Below are positions 8,774 to 17,445 of a stretch of 64,000 bases of DNA, piece after piece. Within the stretch, counting starts at the first letter, position 1. Each line of letters opens with the position of its first letter. Source of the DNA: Candidatus Poribacteria bacterium (GTDB taxonomy: Bacteria; Poribacteria; WGA-4E; WGA-3G); NCBI GenBank assembly GCA_022394775.1, contig JAGFCB010000022.1, forward strand, positions 1-64,000, given 5' to 3'. Below the pieces are notes generated by a model that was not told the origin of the DNA, made no database searches, and worked only from the letters and a program-made list of their open reading frames with translations. The position numbers and the translations under genes are program-made.

Positions 8774-9093
8774 GCTTGGATAAAAATACAGGTCCTACAG
8801 ACCAAACCTTTGGTAGAAAATTAGAGACTTAAACGTTGTTAAATGATACACTATTTCCAGTGTAACCGTCAAGGGATTTTTGTGAATTAGTTTTCAGTTT
8901 TCAGTTATCAGTTATCAGTTTTCAGTTAAGAGGTTATTGATTAAACGAACCTATCTTTATAACCTATAACCGCTGCGATTACCCTTTAAGAGATTTTTAG
9001 GCAAGGAAACGTTCGCAAATACAACACGCTTAACTGACGACTGAGTGCTAAGAACTGAGTACTGACAACTGATAACCAATAAAGGAAAATATT
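8774..9093. repeat. Long inverted arrangement of family C repeats
   Basis: A 320-nt spacer between divergent genes. Left arm about 8886-8925 (TTTTCAGTTATCAGTTATCA); right arm about 9030-9085 (CTTAACTGACGACTGAGTGC, GACAACTGATAACCAATAAA) in reverse orientation. The right arm ends at AAAGGA, which acts as ribosome-binding site of the next gene. A promoter is expected here in both directions but none stands out. Confidence 0.6.
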
Positions 9094-10551
9094 ATGACAA
9101 CACTCGCTATCGGCGGCATTATGCACGAATCCAACACATTCAGTGAGACGCCCACGGATTTCGCAGCGTTTTCGCAAACTTATGCTCGGAATCTGCTTAA
9201 TATCTGGGGCGAATCCCATCACGAGATAGGTGGGTTTATCCAAGGTGCGACAGAATACAACTACACGGCTTATCCAACGCTTATGGCTTCAGCGACACCG
9301 GCAGGTCCCGTAACAGATGACGCTTTCGACCGGCTCACCGAGATGCTCATCCAGCACCTTAAAGCGGCACCGACACACGAAGGGCTACTCCTTGCACTCC
9401 ACGGTGCAATGGTCGCCGAAAGTTATCCGGATGGCGATGGCGAAGTCTTACGCCGACTCCGAGACGCTTTCGGGCGCGATTTTCCGATCGTCGTTACGCT
9501 CGACCAGCATACGAATGTCTCTGAACAGATGGTCGCTGAATCGACTGCCCTCGTAATTTACAAGACAACACCACACATCGACCAACGCCAACGCGGGCTG
9601 CAGGCAGCAGCACTCATGATGCGGATACTCAGGGACGAAGTTACGCCGACACAAGCACTCGCGAAACCGCCGATGCTCCTGAATATGCTCTACCACAACA
9701 CCAACGTGCCACCGATGGCGCCGATTCTGACAGCAGCGAAGCAACTCGAGGCGCGTCCTGATGTCCTTGCAGCGAACGTTGCATTGGGGTATCCGTATGC
9801 GGATGTCTCTGAAGTGGGTCCATCTTTTGTGGTTGTTACTGACGATAACCCACAACTCGCACAGACGGAAGCCGATCGGTTATCCGATATGTTGTGGAAC
9901 GTTCACGAACAACTCACGCTTGATCTCCCTGATGCAGCGCAAGCCGTCGCGCAAGCCGTCGCATCTGAACAGCATCCAGTTATCCTTGTCGAGATGGGTG
10001 ACAATATCGGTGGCGGTTCACCGGGTGATAGTACTTTCGTTTTAGCGGAATTGCAACGACAAGGCGCGTCGGGGTTCGTGGTTGTGCTCTGCGAACCGGA
10101 GGGTGTGCAGCGTTGTATTCAGGCGGGTGTTGGCGGGGATGTCGCCTTAAATGTTGGTGGGAAAGCAGACACGCTGCATGGGGAGCCTGTGGCAATTCGG
10201 GGCAAGGTGCGTCTTATTCACGACGGACATTATGAGGAGATGCAACCTCGGCACGGCGGACAGCGATACCATAACCAAGGGTTAACGAGTGTCGTCGCAG
10301 TGGGTGATTCTTTGGTCGTATTGACGAGTAGACGGCAGACACCGTTTAGTCTCCAGCAGTTATTGAGTCTCGGCATCAATCCATCGGAGATGCGGATGAT
10401 TGTCGTCAAAGCTGCGGTCGCCTACCGTGCTGCTTATGAACCGATTGCGGGGCAGATTATTGAGGTGGATACACCGGGCTTGACTGCTGTGAACCCGTTG
10501 CATTTTGAATATCACAACGTCCGCCGTCCTTTGTTTCCTTTGGACGGATAA
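9094..10551 (+). CDS. M81-family metallohydrolase (MlrC-like)
   Basis: 485 aa. N-terminal LAIGGIMHESNTFSETPTDF, LLLALHGAMVAESYPDGDGE and VVTLDQHTNVSEQMV are the conserved blocks of the MlrC/M81 family; their His and Asp residues bind zinc. The C-terminal MlrC domain includes MGDNIGGGSPGDSTFVL (about 303-319). The founding member finishes microcystin degradation, but most homologues have unknown substrates and no microcystin genes are present. The ATG is preceded by AAAGGA. It is a single-gene unit with repeats on either side. Confidence 0.9.
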   Translation: MTTLAIGGIMHESNTFSETPTDFAAFSQTYARNLLNIWGESHHEIGGFIQGATEYNYTAYPTLMASATPAGPVTDDAFDRLTEMLIQHLKAAPTHEGLLLALHGAMVAESYPDGDGEVLRRLRDAFGRDFPIVVTLDQHTNVSEQMVAESTALVIYKTTPHIDQRQRGLQAAALMMRILRDEVTPTQALAKPPMLLNMLYHNTNVPPMAPILTAAKQLEARPDVLAANVALGYPYADVSEVGPSFVVVTDDNPQLAQTEADRLSDMLWNVHEQLTLDLPDAAQAVAQAVASEQHPVILVEMGDNIGGGSPGDSTFVLAELQRQGASGFVVVLCEPEGVQRCIQAGVGGDVALNVGGKADTLHGEPVAIRGKVRLIHDGHYEEMQPRHGGQRYHNQGLTSVVAVGDSLVVLTSRRQTPFSLQQLLSLGINPSEMRMIVVKAAVAYRAAYEPIAGQIIEVDTPGLTAVNPLHFEYHNVRRPLFPLDG

Positions 10552-11109
10552 AACGCTGTCTGAATCAGGATTTACAGGATTCAATGATTTTCAAGATTAT
10601 AGATGCGTTTCACAGTTTTCATAGCAAAACTGTGAATTCAATATGTTTCTGGTAAGGCTATAAACCATTGCCACGATTGGGTTTTAGGCGGTTTTCACTA
10701 AAGGTTGTTATGAAGGCTGCTATGAAATTTGCTATGAAAATTTTGCGAGTCAAGTGTGTGCAGCGAGATTTTTCGTTATTTAACGTATCGGAAAAATTGT
10801 TTTTACCGGACGTTGTCTGAAGTGTGATTTATAGGAAACTAACAGTATGCACTACGATGCCACAGACTAACAGTCTATGCTACAAAAGACGGTGCCACAG
10901 GCTAACAGTCTATGCTACAAAAGATGGTGCCCGATCAGAAGTTTTTACCTATCTTAAAATTGTCCAAAGTTCAGTGTTTTTAAGAAACACCCCAGCAAAA
11001 CTCCCTCGCCAGCGGTAGGAGGGTGTTTGTTCCCTGATGAAATGTAAACTTATTTGCAGATTTTACTATAAACTATCATCTGGATTGTCGCAGAAACATT
11101 CCAAAAACG
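10552..11109. repeat. Repeat-filled spacer with tandem family G units
   Basis: Two tandem copies of a family G unit (about 10858-10925; CTAACAGTCTATGCTACAAA in each) are followed by CACCCCAGCAAAACTCC and the right end of a family E element, TTTTACTATAAA at 11061-11072. The left end of that E element was not found. No coding signal is seen. Confidence 0.6.
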
Positions 11110-11139
11110 TTGGCATCAATCGCTGACATCGTGTATAAT
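11110..11139 (+). promoter_or_regulatory. Candidate sigma-70 promoter
   Basis: TTGGCA (11110-11115), an 18-nt spacer, then TATAAT (11134-11139). It points at the small broken operon starting at 11212. The match is good by eye but untested. Confidence 0.5.
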
Positions 11140-11211
11140 AAACTTGTAGATATACCGTTGACTTCTTGGTGCTATTTACAACCACGCTGGCTGGAATACA
11201 AGGGTAATATC

Positions 11212-11417
11212 ATGGCATTTAGCGATTTCAAGACGATCTCTGAAGTCCAAGAAAAATTCAGAATCATGTATGCTGAAATGGAACATTGTGGTAATTTGGA
11301 CGGCTCATCGGTGATACATTTACCCAAAACAGAACAGATTTCGCACTGGCTAATTTGCCGACACTTTTCGGTGCAATTGATTCTGTCTTTAAAGCCACTG
11401 CTAAACGGAGGTTAATA
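11212..11417 (+). pseudogene. Remnant of a small gene, frameshifted
   Basis: Starts MAFSDFKTISEVQEKFRIMY and loses its frame. Open to 11415 it ends in unconvincing sequence, whereas a +1 or -1 shift around 11320 gives a more protein-like end (FTQNRTDFALANLPTLFGAI to about 11420). I read this as two pieces of one decayed gene, possibly with an internal deletion. I do not recognise the family. It follows a plausible promoter and precedes two other short genes on the same strand. Confidence 0.4.
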
Positions 11418-11419
11418 GA

Positions 11420-11737
11420 GTGACTAACGAGAACACTTATACCATCGAACAGATCAAGGTTTCACCAATCAATATTAATACGGAAGACCACGAAAGCATT
11501 AAACACACAATATCGAAACTTGCGGATAGTCCCATAAAAGGCGAAACAGAGATTGAAGTATTCAAAATATTCGCCTCGGCGTTAGAACGGAGATTTGGCG
11601 CAGAAATTTCTACCTTCAGTCCGCCTTCAACGGACTACAAGCATTGGAAAATACATCTTCCGAAAGATGGCAATTTTGATGCTACGCCTTCAAGATTCTC
11701 CGTGTCCTTTTATATCAAACGCAACGATAATCGATAA
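11420..11737 (+). CDS. Small hypothetical protein
   Basis: 105 aa, starting at GTG 11420 with CGGAGG about 9 nt upstream, which supports translation. The sequence (TNENTYTIEQIKVSPININT, then a Ser/Thr-rich second half ending SVSFYIKRNDNR) matches no family I know. There is no signal peptide or membrane segment. It is AT-richer than the core genes and sits between a frameshifted remnant and a broken DUF2971 gene, so it may itself be a fragment of an acquired module. Confidence 0.5.
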   Translation: MTNENTYTIEQIKVSPININTEDHESIKHTISKLADSPIKGETEIEVFKIFASALERRFGAEISTFSPPSTDYKHWKIHLPKDGNFDATPSRFSVSFYIKRNDNR

Positions 11738-11759
11738 TTAATTTGATCAAGGAACCATT

Positions 11760-12545
11760 ATGATCCTCAAACTTACTGGAATTGAGCTGCCGGATGATGC
11801 TGACTGCTTATGGAAATATATGAGTTTTGAGAAATTTGTTAGTCTTTTAGGCACTAAAAGTTTATACTTTACACGAGCAGATAAGTTTGAAGATCCTTTA
11901 GAAGGTTTTACTCCTCCACCAGTTAAGGAACACTATAAACACACAATCGGTGATATTACTACTTTAGAGAAATTCCAAGAAAATTGACATAAATATACTT
12001 TGTGCAGTTGTTGGCATCATGCCACAGAAGAATCGATGGCGATGTGGGAAAAATATCACATGCACAATAACGGTATTGCTATCAAAACAACCTTCGGGGA
12101 TTTTAAAAACTGCTTAATAGATGATTATGATGTCTTTCTCGGTAAAATTGAATACATCAATCACTATGAATACCCAATCACACAAAAGTTAAACGAAATG
12201 AGTATGTTATATACTTGGTATTTCCATAAGAGAAAACCATTTGAATACGAACGAGAATTTCGTGCAATTATTCCACAATATCCATCCTCTCTAATAACTT
12301 ATGTTGATAACCACGGCAATTTAATTAGTCCAGATTTTTCCTTAGAGAATGTAGAATTCCCCGATATATATAAAACTGGGATGCCTGTTAATGTTGATGT
12401 TAACGCATTGATACGCGAAGTTCTCACCTCCCCTTACGTTGACGACTGGATTACAGACACTGTTAAATCAGCTGTCCAACAATACGGTTTTGAATTCAAA
12501 GTTAATCGTTCAACACTTTTAGATGCCCCCTCCGGATCGGCTTAA
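11760..12545 (+). pseudogene. DUF2971-like gene interrupted by an in-frame TGA
   Basis: Two open segments, 11760-11987 and 11988-12545, are in the same frame and separated only by TGA at 11985-11987. Joined, they give about 260 aa with DUF2971 features: LWKYMSFEKFVSLLGTKSLY, FTRADKFEDPLEG, SCWHHATEESMAMWEKY and GIAIKTTF. The TGA follows FQEN and precedes HKYTLCSCWHH; a tryptophan codon (TGG) there would be natural, so a TGG-to-TGA nonsense mutation is the simplest reading. Selenocysteine is unlikely because there is no redox motif at the site. The gene is clearly AT-richer than its neighbours, which suggests transfer. Some DUF2971 proteins occur in defence islands; the function is unknown. 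Confidence 0.7.
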
Positions 12546-13200
12546 TACTGGTTTCTTTCCTAACCCAAGATTATCAGCGACACCCAAAACAGCGGCAATA
12601 ATAATTAGATACATTCACCTTAGACGTAGGGACGCGGCTTCCGCCTACGGTTACGGAAGACGACATTTCCTTTTGATTCCTATACTAACTCTTCATATCT
12701 GCGAAATCCGTGTCCTCAATGATAGCTCGCGATTCAGGTAACCAGAGATTGCAATTTAGCGGTTTTTTACGCCATTTCGGGGCAGGGTCTTTATAGATGC
12801 CGCCCCTACGGGGCTGAATACTTTGACTCACACGCGTACTACACAGATACTGAAGAAATACCCAAGCAAATAAACCCTACGGGACTGAAGAGGGTTTTGG
12901 AGTCTTTGAGGTATCTGCGTAAAATCGGGTTTCCCTTCCGATCCGCTATAAACATGCCGCCCTTACAGGGCTAAAGAAGCGGAGAACATTTTTCTATAAA
13001 CATACTGAAAAATACCCAAGCAAATAAACCCTACGGACTGAAGAGTTTTTTTGAAGTCTTCAAGGTTTCCGCGTAGTATCCGGTTCGGTTAGGAATGCAG
13101 ATCGCATTTGGGCGAGTACGCCGCAAAACCGAACCTACCGCTCCTGAGGGTGAGACGGTTATTTTTTTACTCGACTCGTAGGAATCCGAGATTCAGAAAC
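12546..13200. repeat. Spacer with two copies of a 90-110 bp repeat
   Basis: Copies at about 12846-12950 and 13003-13095 share GAAATACCCAAGCAAATAAA, CCCTACGG-ACTGAAGAG, a GAAGTCTT-like stretch and TCCGCGTAG. Short GCCGCCCCTACGGGGC-type hairpins lie between them, and AGTACGCCGCAAAACCG near 13118 is the reverse complement of a repeat found at 58.4 kb. No gene is visible. Confidence 0.6.
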
Positions 13201-16200
13201 CTACCACAAAATCGCATCAATCTCATCCGCAACTGCGAGTGTTTCGGCTATAGCTACCAAGATTGCACGATACTGGCGGACTTCGGTATGGCTTAATACT
13301 TCGCCGCGTCGATCTTTTAGCCACTTTTCACAGATTTGATACGCGCCGATTTCATATTTCCATACTTCCTCGGGGACATCTGTGAAATACTGGTCGGGAT
13401 TGATCCAGATATGTCTATCCAGATAACGTATCCTGCTGACAACGCCGTTACCTTCGCCCTCAAACCGATGCGATGTTGGTGTTCCTGCTGATCGCGATTT
13501 ATCTTTCAAGAGATGCGAATCCATCAAACGCTGTCCTAATGTTGCGAGGGTGAGGAATTGTTGGATATCTTGGGGTAATGGGATCCGTGGGAAATCGTAT
13601 TTTAGGAACTCATAATAGCGTTCGCGATAGGTCGGACTGTATAGCACTGCGTAGATGTAGGCGAGGATATCTTCCGGTGAAACGCCTTCTGGTAGGTTAA
13701 ACGGCGGAGTCTGCGGGAGTTTCAATGCCTCTGAGAACGCGGTGAGGAAGGCGGGTTTGAAATTGAGTGAAGGTTCTGTCGGTACCCCTAATTCCTCTGG
13801 ATTTGGATATAAGTAGAGTGGAAATACATGTCCCGATTCACTTCCTTTGTTTGATATATAACGATTTTCAGTAATTTTGTCGGTTATCAAGACATGTTGC
13901 CACGTGGGAGCCGCAACAACACGACAAACGCAAAGGGCGAGGTTTTCCTGACACAGATGAGGCATGATGGCGGGTCGGGGCATACAATGGAAACCACGTG
14001 ATTTTCCTGTGTAATAAGTCCAAGGTGTGTTAAACGGACGATAGTTGATAGGTTGGATATGCTGTTCTGCGTCAGGATGATTGCGGAGATCCGCTTGGGC
14101 AAGGTGAATCTGCCAATCTCGAGTATCCCTTGGCAAACTGTAACTTTCACGCGCTTCATCTACAGAAAGTGCAACAAAATCAGTCACGGTTTCGCGAACA
14201 TCTTCAACTGTCCTATGAATCGTCAATTTATCTCGCGCGGTAACAATTCCAATTGATTTGATTTGAAAGATGTCAGTAATTTTCCATCCTTCTTCATATT
14301 CGGCACTATAGTCCATTGATTGCGGCACAAAAAGGTAATACGGTGACGTTGGTTGTAGTTCGCTCCACTCTGTAGATTGGACATCGGTCTCCGAAAGGAT
14401 GTTGTATTTATCTTCTCGCGATCCCCATATATCTGTGTAATAGACCTTTGCTTGTGCAGAATTATCGCGTTCTTTGGCACATAACAGAATGGAGACCCCT
14501 TGTGAGATGTCAAAGACGTTTTCATCTCTCTGTGTTGCCGAAAATGCTTCGGTTCTCCTATTGCTCCCGTGTAAGTTAAGCAGATAGATAGCGTTGAAAC
14601 TGTTTAACAGATTTTGCCGCATACCACGAACGGTAGATGCATCAAGGAAATTATTGTTGACAATATAGCCGATAACGCCTTCGCCATTTTTATCAATTCG
14701 CCATTGTGCCCACCGAATAAACTTTACATAATCATCCTGAAGTGCTTTTGAGGTTGATTCATCGAGCGGTTGTCCGTCAATCTGTTTGTAATCTTCAATG
14801 AGTTCTCCAATAAACGTTAAATCTCCGCCTACACGACTTGGGTTTGCAGAATGACGCTGATAGGGTGGATTGCCGAGGATAACAAGCAGCGGTTCATCGC
14901 GTTTTACGGACAATGCCGCGTTTGCTTCATCGGAGATAAACCCTGCAAAGGGTATAGAGGGCTGCATTTCGTCTGGTTGTTCCAAGGTATTTGTGAGATA
15001 GATGCGGAGGCGTTCATCGGCGCGCCAGCCTTGTGCTTGTAAGAACAGGCTCAACTTGAGATGCGCGATGGTATACGGGGCAACGAGCAGTTCAAATCCG
15101 AAGATCCGTTTGACGAGTTGGGCGTTGATATATTGCGTCCACTCTCCGGTGCCGTAGGTTTCTGTGATGTATTCTTTGATGTGATCCAGCACTGTCAGGA
15201 GGAAGCCACCCGTGCCTGTTGCGGGGTCGAGGATGAGTGTGTGGTCATCAGCGAGACCGTCGGGTCTGTTTAATTCTGTTTTGAGGAGGCTATCCACGGA
15301 TCTGACGATGTAGGAGATAACTTGTGGCGGCGTGTAGTAGACCCCGCGATCGACGCGTCGCTGCGGATCGTATTCGGCGAGGAAGGTCTCATAAAAATGG
15401 ATCACCGGATCTTCGAGGTGGTTTCTGGCAGCAAACGCCGTGCGAAGCATCTCTGTCGGGACATTGCTGAGAAGTGCTGCGATGTCGTCCAGAATGTAGG
15501 TGATGTTCTTCTCAAGGGTCGGGGAGGCGACGTGATAAAAGAGTTGGACGAGGAACGGGTTTGATCTCGGAAGTGCTTCAGCAGCGGTGTGTCGTGAGAA
15601 GTTGGTTGCGTTCGGGAGCGTGCAACGTGCGGCGAATAACCCGTAAGCGAGCGTTTGGGCATACATATCGGCGAAATCGTCTGGGGTCAATGTAGCGATG
15701 AGCAGCTCCTTGAATGCTGAGAACATCCCGTAGATTTCGCTGTCTTCATCGGTGAGTGTTGTTGCGATCTGCGTCTGGAGTTCCCGCGTTCGTCTGGCGA
15801 GATACTTCGCGAGTACTTCTGGCGAGGTGATTTGGATCTGTCCAGTGTTCAGAAACCGGTCCAGCAGTGCCTCTAAATTCTCAGGTGAATCTGCGATGTT
15901 TGCTGTTGCGTGTTGTTGACCGTCTCGCCATAACTGGAAATCGAGAAAATTGGTGAGGATAAAGTTGTCGAGGTTTTCGATAAAACGCGCGTTCTGTGCT
16001 TCAGCGTGTCCTGTGAGTCTGTCCAAATCTCTACCGTACGCCTCTGCCTCGATATAGCCGAGGGGCAGCAACCCGTCCATTGCGATGAAGTCCGGTCTGC
16101 CAATCTGGTCAAGTTGTCTCGGTTCTTGTGTCAGTGTGATGGTGTCTGTGTCAAAATGGTCAACAAATAGCCCTTCAAGGAAGGCTTGGAGGTGTGGGTA

Positions 16201-16293
16201 TAAGGAGAGTTCTGGGGTCGCTTCGGTGGTGGTTCGCGTGCGGTTTATCCGTTGTAGGTAACGGTTGCAATGTGTTTGGAAGCTCATATTCAT
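13201..16293 (-). CDS. Fused restriction-modification enzyme (type IIG/ISP-like, no helicase)
   Basis: 1030 aa from the ATG at 16293. The N-terminal region (about 50-115) looks like a PD-(D/E)xK nuclease: GRPDFIAMDG, then GYIEAEAYGRDLDRL. The N6-adenine methylase domain follows, with TPPQVISYIVRSVDSLL, SAM motif ILDPATGTGGFLL (about 354-366) and catalytic motif GNPPYQRHS (about 474-482). The C-terminal 500 residues resemble the target-recognition part of type ISP enzymes (YRPFNTPWTYYTGKSRGFHC; PYLDRHIWINPDQ-like region). There is no helicase, unlike true type ISP proteins. The usual nuclease lysine is replaced: the motif is E-A-E rather than E-x-K. Its start overlaps the stop of the upstream secreted-protein gene by 1 nt (TAATG), implying coupling. 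Confidence 0.85.
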   Translation of the reverse strand: MNMSFQTHCNRYLQRINRTRTTTEATPELSLYPHLQAFLEGLFVDHFDTDTITLTQEPRQLDQIGRPDFIAMDGLLPLGYIEAEAYGRDLDRLTGHAEAQNARFIENLDNFILTNFLDFQLWRDGQQHATANIADSPENLEALLDRFLNTGQIQITSPEVLAKYLARRTRELQTQIATTLTDEDSEIYGMFSAFKELLIATLTPDDFADMYAQTLAYGLFAARCTLPNATNFSRHTAAEALPRSNPFLVQLFYHVASPTLEKNITYILDDIAALLSNVPTEMLRTAFAARNHLEDPVIHFYETFLAEYDPQRRVDRGVYYTPPQVISYIVRSVDSLLKTELNRPDGLADDHTLILDPATGTGGFLLTVLDHIKEYITETYGTGEWTQYINAQLVKRIFGFELLVAPYTIAHLKLSLFLQAQGWRADERLRIYLTNTLEQPDEMQPSIPFAGFISDEANAALSVKRDEPLLVILGNPPYQRHSANPSRVGGDLTFIGELIEDYKQIDGQPLDESTSKALQDDYVKFIRWAQWRIDKNGEGVIGYIVNNNFLDASTVRGMRQNLLNSFNAIYLLNLHGSNRRTEAFSATQRDENVFDISQGVSILLCAKERDNSAQAKVYYTDIWGSREDKYNILSETDVQSTEWSELQPTSPYYLFVPQSMDYSAEYEEGWKITDIFQIKSIGIVTARDKLTIHRTVEDVRETVTDFVALSVDEARESYSLPRDTRDWQIHLAQADLRNHPDAEQHIQPINYRPFNTPWTYYTGKSRGFHCMPRPAIMPHLCQENLALCVCRVVAAPTWQHVLITDKITENRYISNKGSESGHVFPLYLYPNPEELGVPTEPSLNFKPAFLTAFSEALKLPQTPPFNLPEGVSPEDILAYIYAVLYSPTYRERYYEFLKYDFPRIPLPQDIQQFLTLATLGQRLMDSHLLKDKSRSAGTPTSHRFEGEGNGVVSRIRYLDRHIWINPDQYFTDVPEEVWKYEIGAYQICEKWLKDRRGEVLSHTEVRQYRAILVAIAETLAVADEIDAILW

Positions 16294-17135
16294 TAGAACC
16301 AATATGGAAATTGAGGGGTCCGCTGAGGCTTAGGGGGTCGAAGCACTTCAAACTTTCCATTCATTGATTTCCGGGTTAAGACGATAATCCCAGCGTCGGC
16401 GAATGTGCCTTTTATAATATGATGGGACTCAAATAGCAAAACGTCCTCAATACCGTCATTGTTGAAGTCAGCTCGCACCACTTCCTGGAACGTTTGCCCC
16501 ATATCGAATCCTTCAACATGCAAAACGTATTGACTTTTTTCGGTAATGACGAGTGCTTGATTATCAACTTTTTGCTGGTAGGTTGTCTCTAAATCTCTTT
16601 TATCCCAACTTGATTTCCGCGAAATATTCTCGGCAAACATCTCGAAAGGGAGCAATTCTAAGTTGGCGATGCTGACTTTGGCATCTGAGATAAACTTTTG
16701 TTTTGGCGAACTCGCCTTTTCAAGTGCATTGAACAATCCACAGGGATACATGAAGAAAAATGACATCTTGAAGTCAAAATTACTGCTTGGGTGGTAGCCC
16801 TGTTTACGTGCATCCTCATATTCTCTACAGGTTCGCACATAAACCGTGTCGTTCTTCGTTTTTGTGAGTGTTACGCCATCAATATGATCGTTCAGTCCAA
16901 GACGGATAGGTCGGTTTCGAAGGGCATCAATCTCATCTTTAGCGATAGATTCGACTGTTGTTCCATCCCCGAACTGCATCTTTTCAATGAGTTGAAAAGT
17001 AACCTTGGACACCTGGGGCGTTTTATTCGGGCTTTGCGGATCTGCTGCGAAAGACTGCTGGACATGGACGTTTTGGGAGCATAAGATAAATGCGAGTAAA
17101 CACACAATGCTGCGGAAAAACTTCATAGTTGTCAT
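16293..17135 (-). CDS. Secreted protein with one FG-GAP/VCBS-like motif, unknown function
   Basis: 280 aa. A signal peptide is clear (MTTMKFFRSIVCLLAFILCS, cleavage near SFAADP). The mature part is mixed alpha/beta without a family I recognise, except for VVRADFNNDGIEDVLLFESH near the C terminus, which matches the calcium-binding loop of FG-GAP/VCBS repeats. AAGGAG precedes the ATG at 17135. Its stop overlaps the start of the restriction-modification gene, an odd pairing of an exported protein with a DNA enzyme that may only reflect shared transcription. Confidence 0.65.
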   Translation of the reverse strand: MTTMKFFRSIVCLLAFILCSQNVHVQQSFAADPQSPNKTPQVSKVTFQLIEKMQFGDGTTVESIAKDEIDALRNRPIRLGLNDHIDGVTLTKTKNDTVYVRTCREYEDARKQGYHPSSNFDFKMSFFFMYPCGLFNALEKASSPKQKFISDAKVSIANLELLPFEMFAENISRKSSWDKRDLETTYQQKVDNQALVITEKSQYVLHVEGFDMGQTFQEVVRADFNNDGIEDVLLFESHHIIKGTFADAGIIVLTRKSMNGKFEVLRPPKPQRTPQFPYWF

Positions 17136-17445
17136 TTAAAATCTCCTTCTAAAGGTAGGTGGTTTTTGGGTTCTTTCACAACTGCATTATATCCTAATCT
17201 GTCTCTGAGATGCAAGGCTTTTTGGAACCTGCAGCCTGCGGGTGTGTACAGTTTTTGACAAAGCATTGATTTTTTGTATGGGTCCGGCTTGTTTACATAG
17301 CACTCCGCTGGAGTGCGGTCGCTTGACGCACATTTTTCTATAGATATATTGCTCCGCTGGAGCAAGAGGCAACCTGTTGACAGTTCACCGCGACTGCGGG
17401 TGAAAATTCAATCGAAAAATGGACAGACAATTGAATGGTCCTGAC
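17136..17445. repeat. Spacer with GCTGGAG hairpins
   Basis: Two hairpins, CACTCCGCTGGAGTG (about 17301-17315) and TGCTCCGCTGGAGCA (about 17350-17364), flank CATTTTTCTATAGATATA. The same module occurs at 28447-28560, where a family D fragment has been inserted into its first hairpin. No gene seen. Confidence 0.6.

Noticed and set aside
8880-9090. Family C multimers as a CRISPR array
   Set aside because: Units are short, irregular and inverted, with no unique spacers of constant length and no cas genes.
9448-9855. Minus-strand ORF opposite the M81 gene
   Set aside because: Low-complexity His/Arg/Cys-rich translation typical of an antisense frame.
11985-11987. In-frame TGA of the DUF2971 gene as a third selenocysteine codon
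   Set aside because: No redox-active site is known there, a Trp codon is the natural ancestor, and the nearest hairpin is too far downstream. A nonsense mutation is simpler.
12523-12741. Short ORF after the DUF2971 gene
   Set aside because: It overlaps the end of the DUF2971 frame and runs into intergenic repeats; no coding character.
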